Source: CAYVQE01 sp964633205
GTDB lineage: Bacteria; Myxococcota; B64-G9
Length of the DNA stretch: 64,000 bases
Direction: 5' to 3'
NCBI GenBank assembly: GCA_964633205.1
Contig: CAZWFN010000001.1
Location: forward strand, 124,001 to 188,000
A program made the translations under genes and the position numbers. The notes under the pieces are model-generated. The model was not told the origin of the DNA. It was given only the letters and a program-made list of their open reading frames with translations, and made no database searches. The stretch's first letter is position 1, and each line of letters begins with the position of its first letter. Below, in pieces: positions 16,139 through 24,421 of this stretch.

Positions 16139-17773
16139 TCAAAAGGTGAACCCGGTGATGGGAGGGCGCTCGCGGTCGGGATCGGCGCGGCCGGCCCGAT
16201 CGATCGGAAAGGGCGTGGCGTGCAGCTTGGGTTCGACGGTCAGCTCGGGATCCTTGAACAGGTGGGCCACCGCCGGCCGCTCCGCCAAAACCTCCAAGTC
16301 CTTGTTTTCTCGAAGTAAACCGCGCAGCATGAAACCCTCTTCGGCCGCGGCCAGCAGCTGCTTCTCGGCCTCGTCCAGCCGCCCCTGGCGTGCGGCCAGG
16401 ATGGCCAGGTCATAGCGGGTCCGCCCGCGGGTGCGCCACTCGTTGGGGCCCTGGGCCAGCGCCAGCGCCCGGCCGAGCCAATGCGCGGCGCGTTCGTGGT
16501 CGCGCTGCAACAAGTAGACGTAGCCCAGCCGCAACAGCACCTCGCCGAAGACCCGCGGGTGGTCGGCCATCGGTCGCAGCAGCTTCTCGGCTTGGTCCAG
16601 CTCGCCGGCATCGACCAGCCGGCTGGCCAGCTCGAGCTTCAGATCCAGATTGCCGGGCTCGGCCCGGCAGGCTTCACGGGTGACGGCCAGCGAGCGTTCC
16701 AGCTCACCCAGCCGGGCCAGGGCGTAGCCCTGCTGGGCCCGGGCATAGGGGCTTCGCTCGACCAGCTGCTGGTAGCGTTCCCAGACCGCCAGCGCCGCGC
16801 TGTACTCGCCGCTGATGTTGAGGTGCTCGCCCAGATAGGTATGGAAGACCAAGGCCCCGGGATGCTGCTGGATGGCCCGCCGCAGCACCGCCGCGCCCTC
16901 GGTGCTGGACCGGAAACGGGTCGCCAGCCAGTAGTGCGCCAGCGTGCGCAGCGGCAGGTAGCCGCTGGTCTGACGGGCCCGGCGCAGGGCGGCGGCCGCC
17001 TGCTCGTGCTTGAGCACCAGCGAGCGGGCCAGGCTCAAGGCCGCCCAGGCCGCGGTCAGACCGGGATCCTGCTCGACCGCCCGCCGGCACTTGCCCAGCG
17101 CCCCGGCCAGGCGGTCGGGATCGACCACGTGCGACTTGCGCAGCCCCATCGGCTGGACGATCAGCACCGCCGCACAGGACAGGTAATCCGCCATGGCGGC
17201 CGCGGATTCGCTGGCCGGCTGAACTCCGTCCCCGGCCGGCAGCTCGACACCGTCGATCGCGGCCACCAGGGCGGCCACCTTCGCCGAACCCTGCGCGACC
17301 GCCTGGGCCCGATCGGCCGGCAGTGCGAACTCCTGCTTCCGTGTCTTGCCCGTACGCAGGTCGAAGGCCACCAGCTGCAGGCGAAACCCGGCCGGCTCCA
17401 CCGCTCGTACCCGGCCGCAGACCCCGACCTGGGCGCCCAGCAGCTTCGCCGCGCTGCGGGCGTTGTCGACCTCGGCCAGATCGGCCAACCGCCAACCGTG
17501 GCTGCGCCCGAGGGACAGGGCCTGCTTGAGGTGGACGTGGTTGTAATCGCCGCTGGTCAGCAGCAGGGCACCGGCCCGGTCGGCGATACCGAAGCCCAGC
17601 TCGCGGCCGACCGGCCCTGAGCTCCACAGCGGCAGCACGACCTGGGTGATGCGCTTGGGCGCCGCGGGCTTTTCCGACGGCTGCGTTTTCGTCTCGGCCC
17701 GCACCGCGCCCGCCACCAGCCCCAGCGCCAACACCCCGCTCAGCACCGCTCGACTGCTCACCTCGCATGCCAT
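16139..17773 (-). CDS. Exported TPR-repeat protein
   Basis: A 544-residue protein with an N-terminal signal sequence (AVLSGVLALGLVAGAVRA), an FlgO/GxxDLA-type alpha/beta region (about residues 40-170, with LLGAQVGVCGRVR) and C-terminal tetratricopeptide-like helices from about 210 to 500. Repeats can be seen in LRRAIQQHPGALVFHTYLGE and LAVTREACRAEPGNLDLKLE. The first domain resembles those that form oligomeric envelope assemblies. GAGGGAG before ATG 17773 supports the start. No partner is identifiable; the preceding lipoprotein genes face the same way and may be downstream in one unit. Confidence 0.7.
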   Translation of the reverse strand: MACEVSSRAVLSGVLALGLVAGAVRAETKTQPSEKPAAPKRITQVVLPLWSSGPVGRELGFGIADRAGALLLTSGDYNHVHLKQALSLGRSHGWRLADLAEVDNARSAAKLLGAQVGVCGRVRAVEPAGFRLQLVAFDLRTGKTRKQEFALPADRAQAVAQGSAKVAALVAAIDGVELPAGDGVQPASESAAAMADYLSCAAVLIVQPMGLRKSHVVDPDRLAGALGKCRRAVEQDPGLTAAWAALSLARSLVLKHEQAAAALRRARQTSGYLPLRTLAHYWLATRFRSSTEGAAVLRRAIQQHPGALVFHTYLGEHLNISGEYSAALAVWERYQQLVERSPYARAQQGYALARLGELERSLAVTREACRAEPGNLDLKLELASRLVDAGELDQAEKLLRPMADHPRVFGEVLLRLGYVYLLQRDHERAAHWLGRALALAQGPNEWRTRGRTRYDLAILAARQGRLDEAEKQLLAAAEEGFMLRGLLRENKDLEVLAERPAVAHLFKDPELTVEPKLHATPFPIDRAGRADPDRERPPITGFTF

Positions 17774-17936
17774 CGTCGCTCTCCCTCTTCGCCAGGATTC
17801 CATTTGCATGGTACCGCCGAGCGGCCGGCGGGTGAAGGGTTATTGCGCCAGGCGCGGTTGCATCCCGGCCAGCGATCGATTTATCTTGCCGGACGGAAAA
17901 CCAAACACCTTGCAACCGTGAATGGGGGTCGAGCCC

Positions 17937-18665
17937 ATGAATGCGAATGTCGGCACTGGAGCCCTGGGAACGACGCTGTTGTTGGGCGCCCTGGCGGCCG
18001 CACTGGTCGGCGGCTGTGGGGTCGAGGCCACCCTGCGCCACCACCGGGTATCGCTCGAGCTGGCCGTCGCGGGTGAGGCCGAGCTGGCCCTGGCGGTCCA
18101 CGACCAGCGGCCCTACGTGCGCTCGGAGGAAAAGATCCCGGCCTACGTGGGCTCGGTGCGCAAGGCGGGCATACCCTACGACGCCCACACCGCCAGCGGC
18201 CGGCCGTTGGCCGCCGACATGGCCCGGGTGGTCGAGCTGGCGCTGGTGAAGCGGGGCTTTTCTATCCGCCGCATCGACAGCCAGCCGGCGCAGATCGAGA
18301 TCGAGGTGGTCAAGCGCTTGGTCGCCAACGGTGGCGGACGTTCGCTGCTACTGGTCATCCGCGATTGGCACGCCGACGTTCGTTCCGAACAGACGCTGCT
18401 GAAGTATGACCTGGGGCTGAAGGTCATCAACGCCTACCGGTCGGTGATGGCCGAGACCAACCTGCGCGGCGAGCAGGAGCTGCCGGGCCGGCCCGGCATC
18501 GCCCTGCCCCAGGCCTATCGCGAAAAGCTCGAGGCCCTGCTCAATGCGCCGGCGGTGGTCGCCGCCCTGTCCGCTCCGCCGCCGAAAAAACCCGCGGCTG
18601 AGCGCGAGGAAAAGACGCCGGCCGCCGAGCCGGCCGGCCCGGAGCCGTCGGAGGCCGCCGAATGA
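17937..18665 (+). CDS. Predicted lipoprotein, Glu/Ala/Pro-rich C-terminus
   Basis: A 242-residue protein with a hydrophobic N-terminus ending LVGGC (lipobox). Residues 40-190 have alternating beta/alpha pattern, with DIARVVELALVKRG-like helices and IEIEVVKRLVANGG strands, reminiscent of YajG or LptE-type outer-membrane lipoproteins. The last about 35 residues are low-complexity (PPPKKPAAEREEK...). An ATG five codons upstream (17922) is an alternative start. It overlaps the next lipoprotein gene by ATGA, so the two products probably act together. I do not recognise the family with certainty. Confidence 0.65.
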   Translation: MNANVGTGALGTTLLLGALAAALVGGCGVEATLRHHRVSLELAVAGEAELALAVHDQRPYVRSEEKIPAYVGSVRKAGIPYDAHTASGRPLAADMARVVELALVKRGFSIRRIDSQPAQIEIEVVKRLVANGGGRSLLLVIRDWHADVRSEQTLLKYDLGLKVINAYRSVMAETNLRGEQELPGRPGIALPQAYREKLEALLNAPAVVAALSAPPPKKPAAEREEKTPAAEPAGPEPSEAAE

Positions 18666-19753
18666 GGCCCACAGCGGCACTGCTGGCCGCCGTTTGCCTG
18701 GCCGGCTGCTCGGCAGCGGTCGAGCGGAAAATCGGGATCGAGGGACCGGCCGCTGTCACCACGCTGGCGCTGGTCTCGGCTCCCGCGCCGGCGCTGGAGC
18801 CCGACCGGGTTCAGGAGCTGCTGGTCGGCTTGGCCCAACGGCTGCACAAGCGCTACGACATGCCGGTGCTCGCCGGTCGCAGCCTCAACGACGCGGTCTG
18901 GGCCGGCCTCGACGACAGCGGCCCGACCGCCTGCCGCGAGCTCGAGGCCCAGCTGAAGCGCGCCCAGAAGGCGCTGGCCGAGCTGCGCGTCGGCAGCAGC
19001 CTGGAAGCGACCGCGGCCGCCGGCGAGCGCCTCGACCGCTGCGGGCCCGAGCTGGAGTCACCGGAACGGCTGATCGATCTGGCGCTGTTGCGGGCTCGCA
19101 GTCTTTTGCTGCGCGAACGCCACGACGAGGCGATGGCGGCCTTTCGCTGGGTGGTGGCCCTCGACCCCGAACGGGTGATCGACAGCAGCGGCTTCACCCC
19201 GCGCCAGCGCGAGGCGCTGCAGACCGCCCGGCGCCAGGTGCTTTCGGCCGAGCCGGCCGCCATGCGCATCGACTCCGAGCCGCCCGGCGCCATCATCTGG
19301 ATCGACGGCCGGCGCCGCGGGAGCACCCCGGACGAGACCATCCGCCTGTACCCGGGCCGCCACTTCATCCGCTTGCAGCTCGCCGGGCACGGGGCCTGGA
19401 CCCGGGCCCTGCCGGACGGGGTGCCGCCGCCGCGGATCAAGGCCTGGCTCTTCCCCACGCCCGAGGGCGAAGCGCCCGCGGCGCTGCTGGCCGCCGTGCG
19501 CGAGCAGGCCCCGCTGGATGCATCCGCCCGCAGCCAGGCCCGCACGGCCGCGTCCCGGCTGGAGGCCGACGGCCTGCTGCTGGTGCGGCTGGCCGCGACC
19601 GAGAGCGGGCTGCAGCTGGCCGGGCTGCTCTACCTGCCCGAAGCCGACGCCCACAGCGAGTGGCGCGAGTTCGAACTCGGCGCCGGCGGCCGCCAGATCG
19701 CCAAAGGCATCGGCCGGGTGGTCCGGGGATTCGGCGAGCTGCGCCGGCGCTGA
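18662..19753 (+). CDS. PEGA-domain lipoprotein
   Basis: A 363-residue predicted lipoprotein (signal ending VCLAGC). An N-terminal alpha/beta region is followed by a helical part with TPR-like spacing. A PEGA-type segment comes next, with MRIDSEPPGAIIWIDGRRRG then TIRLYPGRHFIRLQLAGH, the typical carbohydrate-binding-like PEGA motif of surface proteins. A C-terminal beta region (LVRLAATESGLQLAGLLYLP) follows. It is translationally coupled to the upstream lipoprotein. Envelope structural or sensory role is likely but unproven. Confidence 0.7.
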   Translation: MRPTAALLAAVCLAGCSAAVERKIGIEGPAAVTTLALVSAPAPALEPDRVQELLVGLAQRLHKRYDMPVLAGRSLNDAVWAGLDDSGPTACRELEAQLKRAQKALAELRVGSSLEATAAAGERLDRCGPELESPERLIDLALLRARSLLLRERHDEAMAAFRWVVALDPERVIDSSGFTPRQREALQTARRQVLSAEPAAMRIDSEPPGAIIWIDGRRRGSTPDETIRLYPGRHFIRLQLAGHGAWTRALPDGVPPPRIKAWLFPTPEGEAPAALLAAVREQAPLDASARSQARTAASRLEADGLLLVRLAATESGLQLAGLLYLPEADAHSEWREFELGAGGRQIAKGIGRVVRGFGELRRR

Positions 19754-19763
19754 GAACCCGCGC

Positions 19764-20453
19764 TCAGTCCGCGGGGGGCAGCGGCCGGCAGGCCATGGCC
19801 TCCAACCGCCGCCAGCGGGGCTCGTCCAGCTCCTCCAGCGAAGCCAGCCGATCGTCGGCGATGGCGAAACGGGGATCGGCGGCGGCTGCGGCCGCGGGCA
19901 CGGCCAGCGCCAGCATGCCGGCGGCCTTGGCCGCGATCAGCCCGGGCAACGAGTCCTCGACCGCCAGGCAGCGCTCGGGTTCCACCCCCAGGGCCGCGGC
20001 CACCAGCAGGTATACCTCCGGGTGGGGCTTGGACCGCTCCAGCCCGGCGGCCGACTGGATGGCATCGAAGGCCGTCGCCAAACCCAGCCGGCCGAGGGCG
20101 GCCCGAATCAGCTCGTCGTCGGAAGCGGTCGCCAAGCCGATGCGTGCACCATGCCCGCGAGCGAACCGCAACGCCTGCTCGGCCCCGGGCATGGCCCGGC
20201 CGCGTTTGGAGATCAGCTCGGCCACCCGGGCATGGATGCGCCGGGCCACCTCGGCCTGGCTCGTCTCGGCCCACGGCCGCTCTCCATAGCGCAGCGCAAC
20301 CACCTCTTCGAGGCCCAAACCCACCGTCTCGCGACAGCGATCCACATCGAGTGCGATGCCCACGCTGGCGAACACATCGATCTCGGCCTGGGCCCACAGG
20401 GGCTCGGAATCGATCAACAGACCGTCCATGTCGAACACCACCGCCTCGATCAC
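19764..20453 (-). CDS. HAD-superfamily sugar phosphatase (HxpB/YniC-like)
   Basis: A 229-residue HAD hydrolase. Motif I is VVFDMDGLLIDSEPLW, motif II TASDDEL, motif III Lys in RSKPHPEVY and motif IV VEDSLPGLIAAKAAGM. The DMDGLLIDSEPLW opening is characteristic of hexitol/2-deoxyglucose-6-phosphatases. The GTG start at 20453 is supported by GGGAGG about 10 bp upstream; no ATG lies between this and motif I. It is convergent with the PEGA lipoprotein gene, with 10 bp between the stops. Confidence 0.88.
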   Translation of the reverse strand: MIEAVVFDMDGLLIDSEPLWAQAEIDVFASVGIALDVDRCRETVGLGLEEVVALRYGERPWAETSQAEVARRIHARVAELISKRGRAMPGAEQALRFARGHGARIGLATASDDELIRAALGRLGLATAFDAIQSAAGLERSKPHPEVYLLVAAALGVEPERCLAVEDSLPGLIAAKAAGMLALAVPAAAAAADPRFAIADDRLASLEELDEPRWRRLEAMACRPLPPAD

Positions 20454-20573
20454 GCCTCGCCTCCCGGCAGCCCATCGGCAAAACGGCAGCTGGAATTGGG
20501 CCACCACCGATTGACAACTCGGATTTGGATCATAAGCAATGCGATGACAAAGGGCCAATGATGGAGGGATGGG

Positions 20574-23303
20574 GTGGGTGAGCCGCCGAACAGGGACTTG
20601 GTCGTGCAACAAAGCTGGCACGCCCTGCCACCGGAGGAGGTCCCTTCGGCGCTGGCCACGGACCCCGAGCGCGGCCTCGACGAGCAGGCGGTCGAGCGCC
20701 GCCGCGAGGTCTTCGGCCCCAACCGGCTGCCGGAACGGGCGCGCGCTCGGGTCTGGCAGGTGTTCCTGCGCCAGTTCAAGGATCCGCTCATCTACATTCT
20801 GCTCATCGCCGGCGCCGTATCGCTCACCCTCGGCAACCACGAGGACGCCGCCTTCATCTTCGCCGTGCTGCTGTTCAACGCCGTCCTGGGCACCTATCAG
20901 GAGTGGAAGGCCGAGAACGCGGCCCAGGCCCTGCAAGAGGTGATGCGGATCAGCGCCACCGTGGTCCGTGGCGGCAAGCGGCAGCGGGTCGACAGCGACG
21001 CGCTCGTGCCAGGAGACCTCGTCCTGATGGAGTCCGGCGCCGCGGTCCCCGCCGACATCCGCCTGCTGCAATCCAGAGATCTGCGCGTTGACGAGTCGCT
21101 GCTCACCGGCGAGTCCACACCGGTCGACAAGCAAGCCACGGCCGAGCTGGCCGAGGATACAGCCCTCGGCGACCGGGCCACCCTGCTCCACGCCGGCTCG
21201 AGCGTCAACAGCGGCCGCGCGCGGGGCGTGGTCGTGCGTACGGGCCAGCTCACCGAGGTCGGTCGCATCGCCGAGTCGCTCTCCGAGGAGGCGCAGGTGC
21301 CTCCCCTGGTGATCCGGTTGCGCCGCTTCACCCGCATCATCGCGCTGGGGGTGCTCGTCATCATCGTCATCCTCGGCGGCGCCCAGCTCTTGCGCGGCGA
21401 AGACTTGACCCAGGTCTTCTTCCTTGCCGTCGCCCTGGCGGTCTCCGCCATCCCCGCCGGGCTGCCGGTGGCCATCACCGTCGCCCTGTCCATCGGCTCG
21501 AGCCGCATGGCCCAGCGCAATGTCATCGTCCGGCTGCTACCGGCCGTCGAGGGGCTCGGCGCCTGCACGCTGGTGGCGTCCGACAAGACCGGGACCCTCA
21601 CCGCCAACAAGCTCACCGTCAAGCGCATCCGCTCCCTCGATGCCGAGGAGGTCGAGGTGGAGGGCGAGGGCTACGAGACGCGAGGAGCCATCAAGCGCGG
21701 TGATGAGGAGATCGACCTGGACCGGGAGCCGTGGCTGCGAGAGCTCGCGGAGTCCGCCGTGCTGTGCAACGGAGCAGAGTTCGAGACGAACGGCGAGACC
21801 CGGGCGGAGGGGGATACGGTCGACGTGGCGTTTTTGGTTCTCGGACGCAAGCTGGGCCTGACCCGCGAGGAGCTGCTCGATCGGCATGAAGAGATCGGGG
21901 GCATCCCCTTCGAATCGGAGCGTCGCTTCGCCGCGACCTTCAATCGTCACGGCGACCGGGTCATCGCCCATGTCAAGGGCGCAGCCAGCACACTGATGGA
22001 GATGTGCGCCGTCGACACCGACGCGGTGCAGCAACAGGAGCAAACGCTGGCGAACGCGGGCTACCGCGTGCTGGCGGTGGCCCGCGGCGAGGTCGAGGAG
22101 CAGGCGGGACGCGACGGCGACGTAGCGGCGCTGCGGGGGTTGACCTGGCTCGGCCTAGTGGGCCAGATCGACCCGATCCGCTCCGAGGTGCCGGGTGCGA
22201 TCGCGAAGTCTCGCGCCGCCGGTATCGACGTGCGCATGATCACCGGAGATCACCCGGCGACGGCGCTCGCGATCGCCCGCTCCCTGGAGCTGGCGGACCA
22301 ACCGGAGCAGGTCGTCCGGGGCAAGGAACTCGAACGGGGTGAGCGAGGAGCGGACCGACGGCTGCGCGAAGCGCAGGTCTATGCCCGGGTCGAGCCGAGC
22401 CAGAAGACGACCATCGTCACCCAGTTGCAGGACGCCGGCCACTTCGTCGCCGTCACCGGCGACGGCGTCAACGACGCCCCGGCGCTGCGGGCGGCCCACA
22501 TCGGCGTGTCCATGGGCAAGAGCGGCACCGACGTCGCCCGCAACGCCTCCGACCTCATCCTGACCGACGACAACTTCGCCTCGATCGTCAACGGCATCGA
22601 ACAGGGGCGCATCGCCTACGACAACGTGCGCAAGGTGGTCTGGCTGCTCATCAGCACCGGCGTGGCGGAGCTGCTGCTGTTCACGCTCTCGGTCGCCTTC
22701 AACACGCCGCTGCCGCTCGACCCGGTGCAGCTTTTGTGGCTGAACCTGGTGACCAACGGCATCCAGGACGTCGCCCTGGCATTCGAGAGCGGCGAGCCGG
22801 ACGTCCTCGGCCGCAAGCCCCGGTCGCCGGGCGAGCGCATCTTCAACCGGCTGATGATCGAGCAGGTGGCGGTGGCCGGTGTCCATATCGGGCTCGTCGG
22901 CTTCGGCGCGTTCTACCTGTTGACCGAGGTCTGGAACATCGACCCGGCACAGGCGCGCAACCTGTTGTTGCTGCTGATGGTGCTGTTCGAGAACGTGCAC
23001 GCGGTCAACTGCCGCTCCGAGACGCGCTCGGTCTTCCAGGTGCCCCTCGGCGCCAACAAGCTGCTGGTGGGCGCTGTCGTCGTCGCGCAGGGCGTGCACA
23101 TCGCCTCGATGTTCATCCCGGGCTGGCGCGACGTCCTCGGCATCGAGCCGGTTGCGCTGACGACCTGGCTCTACCTGCTGGGGCTGGCGCTCACGTTGTT
23201 GGTGGCCGTCGAGGCCTACAAGCGCCTGCGGGGCCAAGCGCTGGCCGAGCGCGGCTACCAGAGTCCGCCGAACCCGACGGCCCGCGCGGCCTCCGGGCAC
23301 TAG
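20574..23303 (+). CDS. Cation-transporting P-type ATPase (type II-like) with unusual M4/M6 motifs
   Basis: A 909-residue P-type ATPase. The actuator domain has LLTGEST, the phosphorylated Asp is D337 in SDKTGTLT, and the nucleotide/hinge motifs are KGAAST, MITGDHPATA and VTGDGVNDAPAL. About ten membrane segments are visible, four before and six after the catalytic loop. The M4 signature is IPAGLP (near residue 293), not the IPEGLP of Ca2+ pumps. M6 reads LNLVTNGIQDVALAFE, where SERCA has NLVTDGLPATAL. Two acidic Ca2+ ligands are therefore missing, so the transported ion is uncertain. GTG 20574 is preceded by GGAGGG. Downstream 23304-23499 holds no evident gene. Confidence 0.88.
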   Translation: MGEPPNRDLVVQQSWHALPPEEVPSALATDPERGLDEQAVERRREVFGPNRLPERARARVWQVFLRQFKDPLIYILLIAGAVSLTLGNHEDAAFIFAVLLFNAVLGTYQEWKAENAAQALQEVMRISATVVRGGKRQRVDSDALVPGDLVLMESGAAVPADIRLLQSRDLRVDESLLTGESTPVDKQATAELAEDTALGDRATLLHAGSSVNSGRARGVVVRTGQLTEVGRIAESLSEEAQVPPLVIRLRRFTRIIALGVLVIIVILGGAQLLRGEDLTQVFFLAVALAVSAIPAGLPVAITVALSIGSSRMAQRNVIVRLLPAVEGLGACTLVASDKTGTLTANKLTVKRIRSLDAEEVEVEGEGYETRGAIKRGDEEIDLDREPWLRELAESAVLCNGAEFETNGETRAEGDTVDVAFLVLGRKLGLTREELLDRHEEIGGIPFESERRFAATFNRHGDRVIAHVKGAASTLMEMCAVDTDAVQQQEQTLANAGYRVLAVARGEVEEQAGRDGDVAALRGLTWLGLVGQIDPIRSEVPGAIAKSRAAGIDVRMITGDHPATALAIARSLELADQPEQVVRGKELERGERGADRRLREAQVYARVEPSQKTTIVTQLQDAGHFVAVTGDGVNDAPALRAAHIGVSMGKSGTDVARNASDLILTDDNFASIVNGIEQGRIAYDNVRKVVWLLISTGVAELLLFTLSVAFNTPLPLDPVQLLWLNLVTNGIQDVALAFESGEPDVLGRKPRSPGERIFNRLMIEQVAVAGVHIGLVGFGAFYLLTEVWNIDPAQARNLLLLLMVLFENVHAVNCRSETRSVFQVPLGANKLLVGAVVVAQGVHIASMFIPGWRDVLGIEPVALTTWLYLLGLALTLLVAVEAYKRLRGQALAERGYQSPPNPTARAASGH

Positions 23304-23499
23304 CGAGCCCGTCGCCCTGCTCCCACTCCATCGCCCCGGACTGCCTTGCAGCCCCTCGAAATACCACAGGCCAAGTCTTCGGCTCGGCGCCTTGCCGCTG
23401 CGCGGTTCGAGCTGGGTTGCCGTTTTGCCGCTTGCACATTGCACCCGGGCACGAGCTGGACTACCATCGAACCGACCTCGATATCGGGAGGGATGGTCC

Positions 23500-24345
23500 A
23501 TGCGCTTTCCGACATACTTGCAGGCGTTCGTGCTGTTGGGTCTGTCGCCCCCCCTTGCGGCCACCGCCGCCGAAAAACCCAAGCTGGCGGTGTTGGCGCT
23601 GCGGATCGACACCGAGATGCCGCCGGGCACCGATCGCACCCTGAACGAGATCCTGCTCGCCGAGTTCGATCAGCAGAGCGACTTCGATGTGCTCGGCTCG
23701 AGCGACGTGGCCACGATGCTCGAGGTGGACTCGCAGAAGATGCTGCTCGGCTGCGACGAGGAGTCGTGCATCGCCGAGATCGGCGGCGCTCTGGGGGTCA
23801 GCCTGGTGGCCATGCCGAGCGTGGGGGCGGTGGGCGATCGCTACGTGATCAATCTCAAGCTGATCGACGTGGCCGCGGTCAAGGTGTTGAGCCGGGTGAC
23901 CGAGTACGTGCCGCACGACGAGTCGAAGCTGGTCGAGGGCATCCGCGGCGCGGTGGCGCAGCTGCTGAGCGCAGTGGGCGCCGGCGCACCATCCCCGCTG
24001 GCGGAGCCGGCCGGCAGCGGCTTTTTGGATGTGGCCCCCTGGGTCGGGCTGGGCCTGGCGGCGGCCGCGGCGGGCACCGGCGGCGCCTTCGCCGGGCTGG
24101 CCTACGAAGACGACCAGAGCGCCCAGGATGCCGTCCACGGCTCGCCCGACTGGCGCGATCACCACGCCGCGGCCCAGGACAAGGCCCTGATCGCCGATGT
24201 CATGTTCGGCGTGTCCGGCGCCGCCGCCATCGCCACCCTGGTGCTGTTCCTGGTCGATGGCGACGAATCCGAAACGGAGGCGGTGGGAGCCGCGGTGGCC
24301 CCGGCTCCGGGCGGTGGCGCGGCCGCGCTGCGGCTGCGCTTCTAG
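23500..24345 (+). CDS. Exported hypothetical protein with FlgO-like alpha/beta domain and membrane segments
   Basis: A 281-residue protein with a signal peptide (AFVLLGLSPPLAATAA). Residues 25-150 form an alpha/beta domain with KLAVLALRIDTEM, TLNEILLAEFDQQSDFDVLG then LGCDEESCIAEIGGALGVSL. This is typical of Myxococcota proteins that compute a name-less integral envelope domain and carry a conserved Cys pair (CDEESC). Two C-terminal hydrophobic stretches (WVGLGLAAAAAGTGGAFAGL and FGVSGAAAIATLVLFLV) should span the membrane. The domain is similar in style to that in the TPR protein at 16139-17773. Function unknown. Confidence 0.6.
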   Translation: MRFPTYLQAFVLLGLSPPLAATAAEKPKLAVLALRIDTEMPPGTDRTLNEILLAEFDQQSDFDVLGSSDVATMLEVDSQKMLLGCDEESCIAEIGGALGVSLVAMPSVGAVGDRYVINLKLIDVAAVKVLSRVTEYVPHDESKLVEGIRGAVAQLLSAVGAGAPSPLAEPAGSGFLDVAPWVGLGLAAAAAGTGGAFAGLAYEDDQSAQDAVHGSPDWRDHHAAAQDKALIADVMFGVSGAAAIATLVLFLVDGDESETEAVGAAVAPAPGGGAAALRLRF

Positions 24346-24421
24346 GTTGGAGCTCGCCCACCCGAAGGGCGGCGGAGCTTCGGTCCAGGCAAGGCTGGCC
24401 GGCGAGCGAGGAGGCGAGATC

